This document shows, in pieces, positions 38,586-47,145 of a stretch of DNA of 64,000 bases; the stretch's first letter is position 1; each line of letters opens with the position of its first letter. Origin of the DNA: a bacterium (lineage in GTDB: Bacteria; Bacillota; Bacilli; Lactobacillales; Streptococcaceae); assembly GCA_905221235.1 (NCBI GenBank), contig CAJNCJ010000001.1, positions 186,001 to 250,000 on the forward strand, in the 5' to 3' direction. The position numbers and the translations under genes were made by a program. The notes under the pieces were generated by a model that did no database searches, was not told the origin of the DNA, and was given only the letters and a program-made list of their open reading frames with translations.

Positions 38586-39214
38586 CAGTAGAGTCCCTCC
38601 TTCTCGATGTAGTCTAGCACAGGCTGAGGCAGGAGAAAGTTGGGTTTCCGACCTTGGGCAATAAAATCACGCACCATGCTGGATGAGATATCCATGAGAG
38701 GCACATCCACCCAGATAACGGGATAGGAAGTTCCAGCCTTGTAGCGTGGGCGTTGAACCCCCACAAACTGAACCATATCAACCAACTCATCAATTCGGTA
38801 CCACTTAGGCAGATAGTCCACCATATCGGCACCGATGATAAAGTAATAATCCGTATCTGGATGTTGCTCTGTCAAGATTTTCATGGTGTCGTAGGTGTAA
38901 GAAATGCCCTTGCGCTCTAACTCGATTGTTTCAATGGCTAGCCCTTCAATCCCCTTAATCGCCAATTCAAGCATCTTGAGACGATGGTGTTCAGGGATGG
39001 TTTCTTTTTTATCTACGTGAGGAGGTTGGTATTCAGGCATGAGCAGAACCTGTTCCAGTCCCAACTGTTGCCGTACTTGGTCCGCAACGATCAGATGGGC
39101 ATTGTGAACAGGGTTAAAATTCCCCCCTAGAATCCCGACTTGTTTGCGTTTTTTCTCCTTGATTTCTGGCTCCAACTCTACCTTGGTAAAGGGAGTCAAT
39201 AATTCGATTGCCAT
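38585..39214 (-). CDS. nadD: Nicotinate-nucleotide adenylyltransferase
   Basis: Makes deamido-NAD from nicotinate mononucleotide and ATP. 209 residues. The motif [20 protein letters not shown] near residues 27-46 contains the HxxH of the nucleotidyltransferase fold. Later blocks are [17 protein letters not shown] near 122 and [12 protein letters not shown] near 178. Overlaps yqeK at one base. Confidence 0.96.
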   Translation of the reverse strand: MAIELLTPFTKVELEPEIKEKKRKQVGILGGNFNPVHNAHLIVADQVRQQLGLEQVLLMPEYQPPHVDKKETIPEHHRLKMLELAIKGIEGLAIETIELERKGISYTYDTMKILTEQHPDTDYYFIIGADMVDYLPKWYRIDELVDMVQFVGVQRPRYKAGTSYPVIWVDVPLMDISSSMVRDFIAQGRKPNFLLPQPVLDYIEKEGLY

Positions 39215-39265
39215 AGGCTAGTCTCCTTTATTTCTCTGTAAAAACAGTTGTTTGGAGTAGTTTTT

Positions 39266-39577
39266 TTAGATTTCTTTGACTTTTTTAGAAATCTTGCGAT
39301 TCTCTTTCTTGCTAGATTGTTTAAACAAAATCAAGATTCGTCCGATTTTTTGGACTGTATCCACACCGATTTCTTCTTCCAAGATTTCAGCTACTTCGTG
39401 GATATTTTCATCTGTATTTTGCAAGAGCGTTACTTTAATCAATTCGCGGGCATCAAGAGCTTGACGAACGCTGGTTTTGATTTGGTCGTTCAGTCCATTT
39501 TTCCCGATTTGGATGATGGGTTTGAGGGTGTGTGCCTGACTGTTGAGGAAGGCACGTTGTTTTGAGGTTAATGACAT
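39266..39577 (-). CDS. yhbY: RNA-binding protein YhbY (CRM domain)
   Basis: 103 residues with the CRM/YhbY fold: LTSKQRAFLNSQAHTLKPI and IQIGKNGLND near residues 2-31, which carries the GxxG-type RNA-binding loop. Linked to late 50S ribosome assembly. It sits behind yqeH (a ribosome-assembly GTPase), separated by 215 bases that include a cloverleaf-like element. No strong ribosome site is visible before ATG 39577. Confidence 0.93.
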   Translation of the reverse strand: MSLTSKQRAFLNSQAHTLKPIIQIGKNGLNDQIKTSVRQALDARELIKVTLLQNTDENIHEVAEILEEEIGVDTVQKIGRILILFKQSSKKENRKISKKVKEI

Positions 39578-39602
39578 AATTTCTTTAAAAGAGTTTCTTT
39601 TT

Positions 39603-39735
39603 ATACTTTTCTAAAGTGGTGGCGGACGTCAGCAAAGTCCTTTGGACTTTCATGACTAAAATTTGAGACTAAGGTCTCAAATTTTCCGCAGTTGGTACAA
39701 TCACTTGTACCAACTAACACCACGGCGAAAAGTAT
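39603..39735. repeat. Cloverleaf-forming palindromic element between yqeH and yhbY
   Basis: A 133-base stretch closed by ATACTTTTC (39603-39611)/GAAAAGTAT (39727-39735) and GTGGTG (39616-39621)/CACCAC (39718-39723). Inside are GCGG (39622-39625)/CCGC (39686-39689), a hairpin around AAAGTCC/GGACTTT flanked by GTCA/TGAC, a 12-base stem AAAATTTGAGAC/GTCTCAAATTTT, and a stem GTTGGTACAA/TTGTACCAAC. No ORF. It may be a mobile repeat or a structured RNA of the yqeH-yhbY mRNA. Confidence 0.65.
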
Positions 39736-39792
39736 TCTCTATGGGGCTCGCCTTGCTCGCCCGAATTCAGAAAACCCTTTTCCTTTCTGTGT

Positions 39793-40899
39793 TTAAATAA
39801 TTGCTTTTCGTGTGACAACTGCGACGCCTTCTGGTGCCCATACGGCGACTTTGGCGGTGCCTGTTACGCGGATCCAGCCTAGGCCTGAGATGACTAGGTC
39901 TGTCTTGTCCTTGATGTTAAATACATGTTGAACTAATTTTGGAAAATCTTCCTTTTCCTTGCTATTTGGTGGGGTTAAAAGGGTTCCGACGTGCTTGTCG
40001 TAAAATGCACTAGCGCCTTCTAGCTTGGTACGGTGGAGTTTGAGTTCATTGTCAAAGAAAGCAGTAAATCCTTGTTTTTCTCCTGCAATGAAGTCAAATC
40101 GTCCCAGGCCACCTAGAAACAGGGTTTGTTCAGGATTAAGCTGATAGGTTTTAGGCTTGATTTCCTTTTTGGGGCTGACATACTTGAGGTTTTTAGCCGT
40201 TAAGTAATGAGCCATCTGGTGGCGGTGGATGATGCCCGGCGTATCGTAGATATAAGAACCATCATCAAGCGGAATCTCAATCTTATCCAAGGTTGTCCCT
40301 GGGAAACGCGAAGTCGTAATGACATTCTGGTCACCCGTGATTTCTTGGATAATGGCATTGATGAGAGTTGATTTTCCAACGTTGGTCACACCGACCACAT
40401 AGACATCGCGGCCCTTACGGTAGTGTTCAATCTTGTCAATGACTTCCTTAATAGCATGTTTGTTTTGGGCTGAAGTTAGTACGACATCCACAGGACGAAG
40501 CCCTTCTTCGTGGGCACGTTCCATCAGCCACTGGCTAATCTTTCCTGGTTTAACAGACTTGGGCAAGATATCTTTTTTATTTCCAACCAAGAGGACATCG
40601 TTGCCCGATACAAAACGTGGCAAGCCTGGGATGACAGAGCCATTAAAATCAAAGATATCAATGACATTGACCACTAAGGCATCACTGTCTCCCACCTCGT
40701 GTAAGAGCTTGAGGAAATCATCGTCTGTCAACTGGACATCCGTAATCTCATTATAGTGGCGGAGACGGAAACAGCGTTGGCAATAGACTTCGCCAGTCTC
40801 CAAACCTTTTTCAAGTGCTGACTGGGGGGTAAAACCAAGACCAGCCTTGTCTGTCGTCTGAATGGTTGCTCCACAACCAATACAGAGAATTTCTTCCAT
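39793..40899 (-). CDS. yqeH: Circularly permuted GTPase YqeH
   Basis: Ribosome-assembly GTPase (30S biogenesis). 368 residues. N-terminal zinc finger (CIGCGATIQ ... YCQRC, residues 5-41), then GTPase motifs in permuted order: G4 NKKD near 107, G5 SAQ near 143, G1 GVTNVGKSTL near 170, G3 DTPG near 219; C-terminal domain after about 260. Between yqeG and yhbY. Confidence 0.95.
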   Translation of the reverse strand: MEEILCIGCGATIQTTDKAGLGFTPQSALEKGLETGEVYCQRCFRLRHYNEITDVQLTDDDFLKLLHEVGDSDALVVNVIDIFDFNGSVIPGLPRFVSGNDVLLVGNKKDILPKSVKPGKISQWLMERAHEEGLRPVDVVLTSAQNKHAIKEVIDKIEHYRKGRDVYVVGVTNVGKSTLINAIIQEITGDQNVITTSRFPGTTLDKIEIPLDDGSYIYDTPGIIHRHQMAHYLTAKNLKYVSPKKEIKPKTYQLNPEQTLFLGGLGRFDFIAGEKQGFTAFFDNELKLHRTKLEGASAFYDKHVGTLLTPPNSKEKEDFPKLVQHVFNIKDKTDLVISGLGWIRVTGTAKVAVWAPEGVAVVTRKAII

Positions 40900-40901
40900 A
40901 G

Positions 40902-41429
40902 TTAAATTCCTTTTTTATATGTAATCGGTCCGTACTTTTCAGTGATTTTTCGCATGACACGGCGCTCACGAGCTCGGTTAATCTGCGTTTTGATCGAGTC
41001 ATGTTGGACCAAGGGTTTGACTAAAATCGAGCGAATGCCAGCACGGTGGGCTGCTCGAATATCTGTCATGAGCTGGTCGCCTACCATGACCACTTCACTT
41101 TTCTCATAGTGGAATTCCTTCATGGCACGGTCAATCCCAAATGTGAAGGGCTTCAAGGCCCAATAAACGTAATCAATCCCAAATTTCTCAACTGCGCGTT
41201 GAACTCGTTTTTTGGTATTATTTGAGACTACGATAATAGCAATGCCCGCATCCTGAAGATCATGTAGCCATTGCTTCATCTCTGGCGTCCCGTCAGGGTT
41301 GTTCCAAGCAATGAGGGTATTGTCCAAATCGACCAAAACAGCCTTGATTCCCTGCGCCTGCAGGCTTTGGACTGTCAAATCATAAACTGCTTCTACAGCA
41401 AAGTCTGGCATGTAGTTTTCAATCACCAT
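40902..41429 (-). CDS. yqeG: HAD phosphatase YqeG (subfamily IIIA)
   Basis: 175 residues. HAD nucleophile motif VDLDNTLIAW near residues 36-45, motif II VVSNNTKKR near 72, and GDQLMTDIRAA near 118. Substrate unknown; conserved upstream of yqeH. It ends 2 bases before yqeH. Confidence 0.93.
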   Translation of the reverse strand: MVIENYMPDFAVEAVYDLTVQSLQAQGIKAVLVDLDNTLIAWNNPDGTPEMKQWLHDLQDAGIAIIVVSNNTKKRVQRAVEKFGIDYVYWALKPFTFGIDRAMKEFHYEKSEVVMVGDQLMTDIRAAHRAGIRSILVKPLVQHDSIKTQINRARERRVMRKITEKYGPITYKKGI

Positions 41430-41445
41430 TTTGGCTCCTTTTCTT

Positions 41446-42351
41446 TTATTTTCTAGTAATTTTCTTCAGCCATTGAGATAAGGCCACCCATAAAATCAAG
41501 CTAGTCATTAAGATATAAATCCAAGCATTTGGCTCTTCTGTAAATGGTAGAGGAACATTCATTCCGAAGAAACCTGTAATAACCGCAAGTACTGCTAGTA
41601 AGACGGAGATAATAGTCAAAATTGACAAACTATCATTCAAGTTATTGTTTAGGATGTTGTTGTAAGAAGCTGAGAGTTGTTGCAAGACTTGAGAAATCAA
41701 GTCTGTCATAGACACCAACTGATGGGCTTCAATCATGGCATCATCAAACTGCTCTCGTTCGACATCATTAAATCTCCGATAAAGAGCATGGCCCTGGATA
41801 TGTTCCAAGAGGAGTCGATTTTGTTTTGCTGCTGCTGTCAAGTAAACCATACCAGTCTCCAAGTCAGAGAGGGCGAAGAGATTTTTCTTTGTTGTAGTTT
41901 GACGTAGCAAGGCACTAATTTCGTCCTTACTTTTATCCATCTCTTCAATGACAGGATAATAAGCGTTACTGATAATCTCTAAACCAGCAAAGAGAAACTT
42001 GTAAATAGAAAGCGACTCATGGCTATCCAGATAAGCTGACATCTGATCAATGACATAAGCATTCTTATGGTTGCTGATGGTAATCATTCGTTGTCTTTCG
42101 ACGATAAAGGTCATCGGAATCGCTTCATAATATTCTTTGTCTTTTTCTAAATCAAGAACATTATAAATAAAGGTTACCGTCTCCGTTTCACGGTTATAAT
42201 CCATATGAGCTCGTTCATTTCTATCCAGAGCATACTCAATGGTTTCCTTGTCCAATCCATAGATGTCAGAAAGATCTTCCATATTTTTAATCTTATCCAC
42301 ATCAAGGTCTATCCAGGTACAACCATTGCCCAACTGCTTTTCTAAAACCAT
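41446..42351 (-). CDS. corA: CorA family magnesium transporter
   Basis: 301 residues. Cytoplasmic N-terminal domain and two C-terminal membrane segments (about 240-262 and 275-295), the first ending in the CorA hallmark YGMN-type GMN (FFGMNVPLPF near 265). Substrate Mg2+ or another divalent ion by family. Follows with a 16-base gap to yqeG. Confidence 0.92.
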   Translation of the reverse strand: MVLEKQLGNGCTWIDLDVDKIKNMEDLSDIYGLDKETIEYALDRNERAHMDYNRETETVTFIYNVLDLEKDKEYYEAIPMTFIVERQRMITISNHKNAYVIDQMSAYLDSHESLSIYKFLFAGLEIISNAYYPVIEEMDKSKDEISALLRQTTTKKNLFALSDLETGMVYLTAAAKQNRLLLEHIQGHALYRRFNDVEREQFDDAMIEAHQLVSMTDLISQVLQQLSASYNNILNNNLNDSLSILTIISVLLAVLAVITGFFGMNVPLPFTEEPNAWIYILMTSLILWVALSQWLKKITRK

Positions 42352-42402
42352 CTTTTCTCCTTTATTAAACTCTTTCTATTGTACCATAAATCTGCTAAAA
42401 TT

Positions 42403-42969
42403 TCAGGCCTGGTCTGTCCGAGAGAAATTGCTGACGACGGTGATATTGCGATTTGGAACGAAGTGTAGAACCTGGTCTTCTCCTCTGAGTTGCGTTGTTC
42501 GAATGCCGACGCTGACGACCTTGCCCGATACAGTAATAGGACCATTTGTCAGAACGACCTCATCTCCCACATCCAGTTGACGTTCAAAGAGGATGAAAAA
42601 GCCATTGATGACATCAGACAGAAAACCTTGGGCTCCCATCCCAATAGCCACCCCAGCGATTCCAGCTCCAGCAAGCAAACTAGAAACAGGCAAACCTAAA
42701 ATCGACAAAATGCAGTAGAGCAAAAAGAAATAAAGGGTATAATTAAACACATTTTCTAACAGGCGTGAGATGGTTTTCTGACGCCCGACATCATGACGAG
42801 ACATTTTTAGAGAAGGTTTAACAATTCTCTGCACCATGGTATGGAGCAATTTCTTAGCTATATAAAAGAGTAAAAATAAGAATAAAAGAGAAAGTATCTT
42901 GGTTAAGATATTCTCGATAATCGCTGTAATATCAAGCTTATTGAGATAGGTTTGAATAAATTCTTGCAT
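42403..42969 (-). CDS. Small mechanosensitive ion channel (MscS family)
   Basis: 188 residues with N-terminal membrane segments (about 15-45 and 65-115), including the pore-helix-like LAGAGIAGVAIGMGAQGFLSD near residues 98-118, and a short beta domain (GDEVVLTNGPITVSGKVVSVGIRTTQL). It ends right after this domain, so the alpha/beta C-terminal cage domain of MscS (286 residues in E. coli) is missing. Short forms like this are common in streptococci, so it may be functional. Divergent to sstT. Confidence 0.8.
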   Translation of the reverse strand: MQEFIQTYLNKLDITAIIENILTKILSLLFLFLLFYIAKKLLHTMVQRIVKPSLKMSRHDVGRQKTISRLLENVFNYTLYFFLLYCILSILGLPVSSLLAGAGIAGVAIGMGAQGFLSDVINGFFILFERQLDVGDEVVLTNGPITVSGKVVSVGIRTTQLRGEDQVLHFVPNRNITVVSNFSRTDQA

Positions 42970-43061
42970 AGAAAACTCCTTTCATTTATTATACCATACT
43001 TTCATAAAGTGTCATTCTCCATAAATATTCAAAAATAATTTCAAAAATAGACAGAAAATTC

Positions 43062-43090
43062 TTGATTTTAGTTCATATTTATACTATAAT
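43062..43090 (+). promoter_or_regulatory. sstT promoter
   Basis: TTGATT (43062-43067), 17 bases, TATAAT (43085-43090), about 30 bases before ATG 43121. Confidence 0.8.
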
Positions 43091-43120
43091 CATAAACATT
43101 ACACAACAAAGGAGATTGTT

Positions 43121-44326
43121 ATGAAAAAAATCATTCATGCTTGGAATAAGGCAAGCCTGATCAAACGTATCTTGATTGGCATGCTTATTGGAGGAACTCT
43201 AGGACTGACACTTCCTAACATTTCAGGAATTGGCCTGCTCGGAGATCTCTTTGTTGGTGGCCTCAAAGCCATCGCACCGATTCTGGTCTTTGCCCTCGTT
43301 GCTAACGCCCTATCCCAACATCAAAAGGGACAAGATAGCAATATGAAAACGGTTATCTTCCTTTACTTGGTAGGAACCTTTGCCGCTGCCCTTATCGCTG
43401 TACTAGCAAGTTTCATCGTCCCTGTTGAAATTACCCTAAATAGCGCTAATACAGATATTGCTCCACCAGATGGGATTGGACAGGTCCTCAGCAACCTCTT
43501 ACTCAAACTGGTTGACAATCCAGTTAATGCCCTTGTCACAGCCAACTACATCGGTATCCTCTCATGGGCAGTTGTTTTCGGGATTGCCATGAGAGAAGCC
43601 AGCAAAAATAGTAAAGAATTGCTCAAAACTATGGCTGATGTGACTTCTAAAATTGTCGAATGGATCATCAACCTAGCTCCATTTGGGATCCTTGGTCTTG
43701 TCTTCAAAACCATCTCTGATAAGGGGATCGGAAGCATAGCTAACTATGGAATCTTGCTTGCCCTCTTGGTGACAACTATGTTCTTTGTAGCCCTAGTAGT
43801 CAATCCATTGATTGCCTTCCTCTTTATGAAGAGAAACCCTTATCCCCTCGTTTGGAAATGTTTGCGTGTCAGCGGTGTGACAGCCTTCTTCACTCGTAGT
43901 TCTGCGGCTAACATCCCTGTCAACATGAAACTTTGCCACGACCTTGGACTGGATCCAGATACCTACTCTGTTTCTATCCCACTTGGTTCTACTATCAACA
44001 TGGCTGGGGCAGCGATTACCATTAACATTTTGACCCTTGCTGCAGTAAATACTCTTGGAATCCCTGTTGACTTTGCCACAGCCTTTGTCCTCAGTGTAGT
44101 AGCAGCTATCTCAGCCTGTGGTGCTTCTGGTATTGCGGGAGGTTCCCTCCTTCTTATCCCAGTTGCTTGTAGCCTTTTCGGTATTTCTAACGATATTGCC
44201 ATGCAAGTTGTCGGAGTTGGATTTGTCATCGGGGTCATCCAAGACTCATGTGAAACAGCCCTCAACTCGTCTACAGACGTCCTCTTTACTGCCGTTGCCG
44301 AATATGCAGCAGCCCGTAAAAAATAA
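43121..44326 (+). CDS. sstT: Sodium/serine symporter SstT
   Basis: 401 residues, dicarboxylate/amino acid:cation symporter (DAACS) family with about eight to nine membrane segments. The family signature region is [15 protein letters not shown] near residues 259-273, followed by [15 protein letters not shown] near 285-299 and a conserved cation-binding loop around [13 protein letters not shown] near 375. Imports serine and threonine with Na+. AAAGGAG precedes the ATG. Confidence 0.93.
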   Translation: MKKIIHAWNKASLIKRILIGMLIGGTLGLTLPNISGIGLLGDLFVGGLKAIAPILVFALVANALSQHQKGQDSNMKTVIFLYLVGTFAAALIAVLASFIVPVEITLNSANTDIAPPDGIGQVLSNLLLKLVDNPVNALVTANYIGILSWAVVFGIAMREASKNSKELLKTMADVTSKIVEWIINLAPFGILGLVFKTISDKGIGSIANYGILLALLVTTMFFVALVVNPLIAFLFMKRNPYPLVWKCLRVSGVTAFFTRSSAANIPVNMKLCHDLGLDPDTYSVSIPLGSTINMAGAAITINILTLAAVNTLGIPVDFATAFVLSVVAAISACGASGIAGGSLLLIPVACSLFGISNDIAMQVVGVGFVIGVIQDSCETALNSSTDVLFTAVAEYAAARKK

Positions 44327-44332
44327 TCCATA

Positions 44333-44362
44333 AAGACAAGCCTGCTCAGGTCTTGTCTTTTC
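44333..44362 (+). terminator. Terminator after sstT
   Basis: Hairpin AAGACAAG/CTTGTCTT (44333-44340, 44352-44359) with CCTG/CAGG in the loop, then TTTTCC, just after the sstT stop. Confidence 0.8.
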
Positions 44363-44393
44363 CGCTTTTATTCTAACTTATTAGGAAATTCTT

Positions 44394-45347
44394 ATGTCTA
44401 TTAGCCAACGTACGACCAAGCTCATCTTAGCCACCTGTCTTGCCTGTCTTCTTGCTTATTTTCTCAATCTTTCCTCAGCAGTTTCGGCTGGAATTATCGC
44501 TCTCTTGAGCCTATCTGATACCCGTAGAAGTACCTTAAAACTGGCCCGCAATCGTCTTTTTTCTATGCTTCTAGCTCTGGCTATTGGAGTTTTAGCTTTT
44601 CACTTGAGCGGATTTCATATCTGGAGCCTTGGCCTCTATCTTGCCCTCTACGTGCCTCTAGCCTACAAGATGGGCTGGGAAATTGGCATCACACCAAGCA
44701 CTGTTTTGGTCAGCCATCTCTTGGTACAAGAATCAACCTCTCCAGACCTTCTAGTCAATGAATTCCTTCTCTTTGCTATCGGTACAGGGTTTGCCCTGCT
44801 TGTCAATCTCTACATGCCTTCACGAGAAGAGAAAATCCAGCACTACCACACGCTAGTCGAAGAAAAGTTAAAAGATATCCTCCAACGCTTCAAATACTAC
44901 TTATCCAGAGGGGACGGCCGCAACCGAGCACAGCTGGTGGAAGAATTAGACACCCTTTTGGAAGAAGCCCTCAGACTGGTCTATTTGGATCACTCTGACC
45001 ACCTCTTTCACCAGACCGACTACCATATCCACTACTTTGAGATGAGACAGCGTCAAAGTCGTATCCTGAGAAACATGGCCCAGCAGATCAACACCTGTCA
45101 CCTAGCTGCTAGTGAAAGTCTGATTTTGGCCCAACTCTTTTCAAAAATTGCCGGTCAACTGAGCCAGACCAATCCTGCTTCTGATTTGCTAGATGAAATT
45201 GAACGTTATCTGGAAGTCTTCCGTAATCGCAGTCTGCCCAAGACAAGAGATGAATTTGAAACCCGTGCCACCCTTCTTCAACTCCTACGCGAAGCCAAAA
45301 CCTTCATCCAAGTAAAAGTTGATTTTTACCAAAAATATGGACAGTAA
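44394..45347 (+). CDS. Aromatic acid exporter/FUSC-type membrane protein
   Basis: 317 residues: about five N-terminal membrane segments (residues 10-130), then a cytoplasmic helical domain rich in charged residues. This is the pattern of the ArAE_1/FUSC-type exporters of Firmicutes. Substrate unknown. It runs convergent to the asp5 end of the SRR locus, with a shared terminator between. Confidence 0.75.
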   Translation: MSISQRTTKLILATCLACLLAYFLNLSSAVSAGIIALLSLSDTRRSTLKLARNRLFSMLLALAIGVLAFHLSGFHIWSLGLYLALYVPLAYKMGWEIGITPSTVLVSHLLVQESTSPDLLVNEFLLFAIGTGFALLVNLYMPSREEKIQHYHTLVEEKLKDILQRFKYYLSRGDGRNRAQLVEELDTLLEEALRLVYLDHSDHLFHQTDYHIHYFEMRQRQSRILRNMAQQINTCHLAASESLILAQLFSKIAGQLSQTNPASDLLDEIERYLEVFRNRSLPKTRDEFETRATLLQLLREAKTFIQVKVDFYQKYGQ

Positions 45348-45351
45348 AAAA

Positions 45352-45395
45352 GAAAACTTCAGACCAATCACAAAAGGTGAATATCTGAAGTTTTC
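45352..45395. terminator. Convergent terminator between FUSC gene and asp5
   Basis: Perfect 12-base inverted repeat GAAAACTTCAGA/TCTGAAGTTTTC (45352-45363, 45384-45395), T-rich on both sides. Confidence 0.88.
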
Positions 45396-45397
45396 TT

Positions 45398-45622
45398 TTA
45401 TTTGTAAGTTAGCACCATAAAGGTTAGTAATAGGACAAATAAGGCCAAACTCACTAATAAAGTGAGAACCTTTACCAAGGTGTTGCTCTGCCAATAGCTT
45501 GGTTTACCAATATTACTAGTGGCATCCATGGAAAATAATTGATTTTGACGGGGTTGTATAGTTACCAATACAATCAAAGCAAGAGATAGGACAATAGCTA
45601 AAACAATCAGTATTTCAATCAT
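45398..45622 (-). CDS. asp5: Accessory Sec component Asp5 (SecG-like)
   Basis: 74 residues with two membrane helices (about 2-22 and 48-70) joined by a short polar loop, the SecG layout. It is the last gene of the operon, just after asp4, as in the gtfA-gtfB-asp4-asp5 order described for S. gordonii. Likely partner of SecY2. GAGGT lies before ATG 45622. Confidence 0.82.
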   Translation of the reverse strand: MIEILIVLAIVLSLALIVLVTIQPRQNQLFSMDATSNIGKPSYWQSNTLVKVLTLLVSLALFVLLLTFMVLTYK

Positions 45623-45626
45623 AGGC

Positions 45627-45806
45627 CTACCTCAAAATTCCCAGCAAAGTAAAGAGTAAACCAATCAGAATCATCAAACCCAGTAAGAGTGAAAAAGTCT
45701 TACTAATCTTTTCCCCTCGGGTTTCTTTTTCCTTCTTGATAGGTTTTTGTTTCAACTCTTCCATGCGACCTTCAACGTCTTTGTAAAATAAATCTTCCTC
45801 TGACAT
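45627..45806 (-). CDS. asp4: Accessory Sec component Asp4 (SecE-like)
   Basis: A 59-residue gene: charged N-terminus (MSEEDLFYKDVEGRMEEL) and one C-terminal membrane helix (about 37-58), the layout of SecE. AGGAGG, which overlaps the last codons of gtfB, precedes ATG 45806; the stop is 4 bases before asp5. Order and type match asp4 in accessory Sec loci of S. gordonii. Confidence 0.82.
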   Translation of the reverse strand: MSEEDLFYKDVEGRMEELKQKPIKKEKETRGEKISKTFSLLLGLMILIGLLFTLLGILR

Positions 45807-45807
45807 G

Positions 45808-47145
45808 TTAGCCTCCTAAAACAGTTTGCATGGTTTCCTGATATCTCACCAAGTCAACATAATTTGCATGTTGGCCTTGTTTGCCAAGTGCCTGACGCAT
45901 TTGTTCAACATCTGAAAGGGCCAATTTAATGGTCTCAACCAAAGCAGCAACTTCACTACTTTCAAATAGATGGTCTGGAGCGATATAGAGTCTATTATGC
46001 ACCGTCTGATTGAATCCCAGAATCAAGAGATTGTGCTCAAAAGCCTGACGTACTGCCTGCAATAACTCATTGCTATGGTTTATATCCAAATAAATATCCG
46101 ACAATTGATACAGCTCCTGAATCTTCTGTGGGCTAGCGTTCTGGTAAAGGACCACATTAGGGTAGCGAAGCATGTCTAATAACTTAGAAGACATCTCTGT
46201 CACCGCTGCGATACGGAAAGTGACATCAGGTAAGGCTTCTACGATTGCTTCCACTTGCTCAATCTGATCTGAATTAGTCAAGATTAAGGCATCTCGTCTT
46301 AGGAAATTATCACGTTTGAACTGGTAATGGTAACCCAAGTGCACAAACTGAGCATGGTATTTCTCGTCAGTCAATTCTAAAGCGCGCTCATAAGTCGCCT
46401 TATTGGGAATGATGATCTTCTTAGTACGCACATCATCATTTTCCAAAATCAACTGCATATTGCCTGGAATGGCATCATAGAGAGGTTCCTGCCAAACCAA
46501 GACATCTGAGCCAGACTTATCTGGATGATGGAAGGAAACCAAGAAAGGAGTCGCTAGAGTATTAAAGATAAGCTGACTTGTATCTATTTCCAAATCTTGT
46601 AAAAAGAAGGTGATAAATTCAACCTTATTTGCAAAGTAACGCATGGGCTGACCAGGCAAAGTCAATAAGATATCACCCGTCACATGGTTTTCCAGCAAGA
46701 CTTCCTTACCATTGACGTCTTGGTAAACTGTCATAATCGGCCCACTATCTGCACTATAGGTCGTTGTAGCAAAGCAAGCTCCGAAGCGATTATAGTGGTC
46801 AACCTGACGCACTCGACCTTCTAGGTCTTTCCAGTCTACCTGTTTAACCAAGCGAGCCTGCAAACCATCTGCATAATGAATGATAGCCCTCTCCTGTGTC
46901 ATATCCTCAATACGAGCAGACTGATTATTTCCTGAGATTTCCCAAAAAGCTGGAACAGGGACTTGGTTAAAATAGAGAGGTTTTCCAGCCTCGTAACCTA
47001 GATAATAGGTAAAAGGAGAAACCAGACCATCAGACAGAAAACCATCTGCATCGATGACCACTCCAAGTTGAGAAAGACCAGTAGCTACTAGACTTTCATG
47101 TAAATCTCGACTTTCCTGACTATAACGATCATAAAGTTCAATCAT
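45808..47145 (-). CDS. gtfB: Accessory Sec glycosylation chaperone GtfB
   Basis: 445 residues. GtfB pairs with GtfA to form the O-GlcNAc transferase that glycosylates serine-rich-repeat adhesins; GtfB holds the acceptor. Its C-terminal part (about 286-380) carries a 95-residue module (ALILTNSDQIEQVEAIVEAL ... IYLDINHSN ... LLILGF) that recurs in other proteins of this locus. It overlaps the end of gtfA by 8 bases and is coupled to asp4. Confidence 0.93.
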   Translation of the reverse strand: MIELYDRYSQESRDLHESLVATGLSQLGVVIDADGFLSDGLVSPFTYYLGYEAGKPLYFNQVPVPAFWEISGNNQSARIEDMTQERAIIHYADGLQARLVKQVDWKDLEGRVRQVDHYNRFGACFATTTYSADSGPIMTVYQDVNGKEVLLENHVTGDILLTLPGQPMRYFANKVEFITFFLQDLEIDTSQLIFNTLATPFLVSFHHPDKSGSDVLVWQEPLYDAIPGNMQLILENDDVRTKKIIIPNKATYERALELTDEKYHAQFVHLGYHYQFKRDNFLRRDALILTNSDQIEQVEAIVEALPDVTFRIAAVTEMSSKLLDMLRYPNVVLYQNASPQKIQELYQLSDIYLDINHSNELLQAVRQAFEHNLLILGFNQTVHNRLYIAPDHLFESSEVAALVETIKLALSDVEQMRQALGKQGQHANYVDLVRYQETMQTVLGG

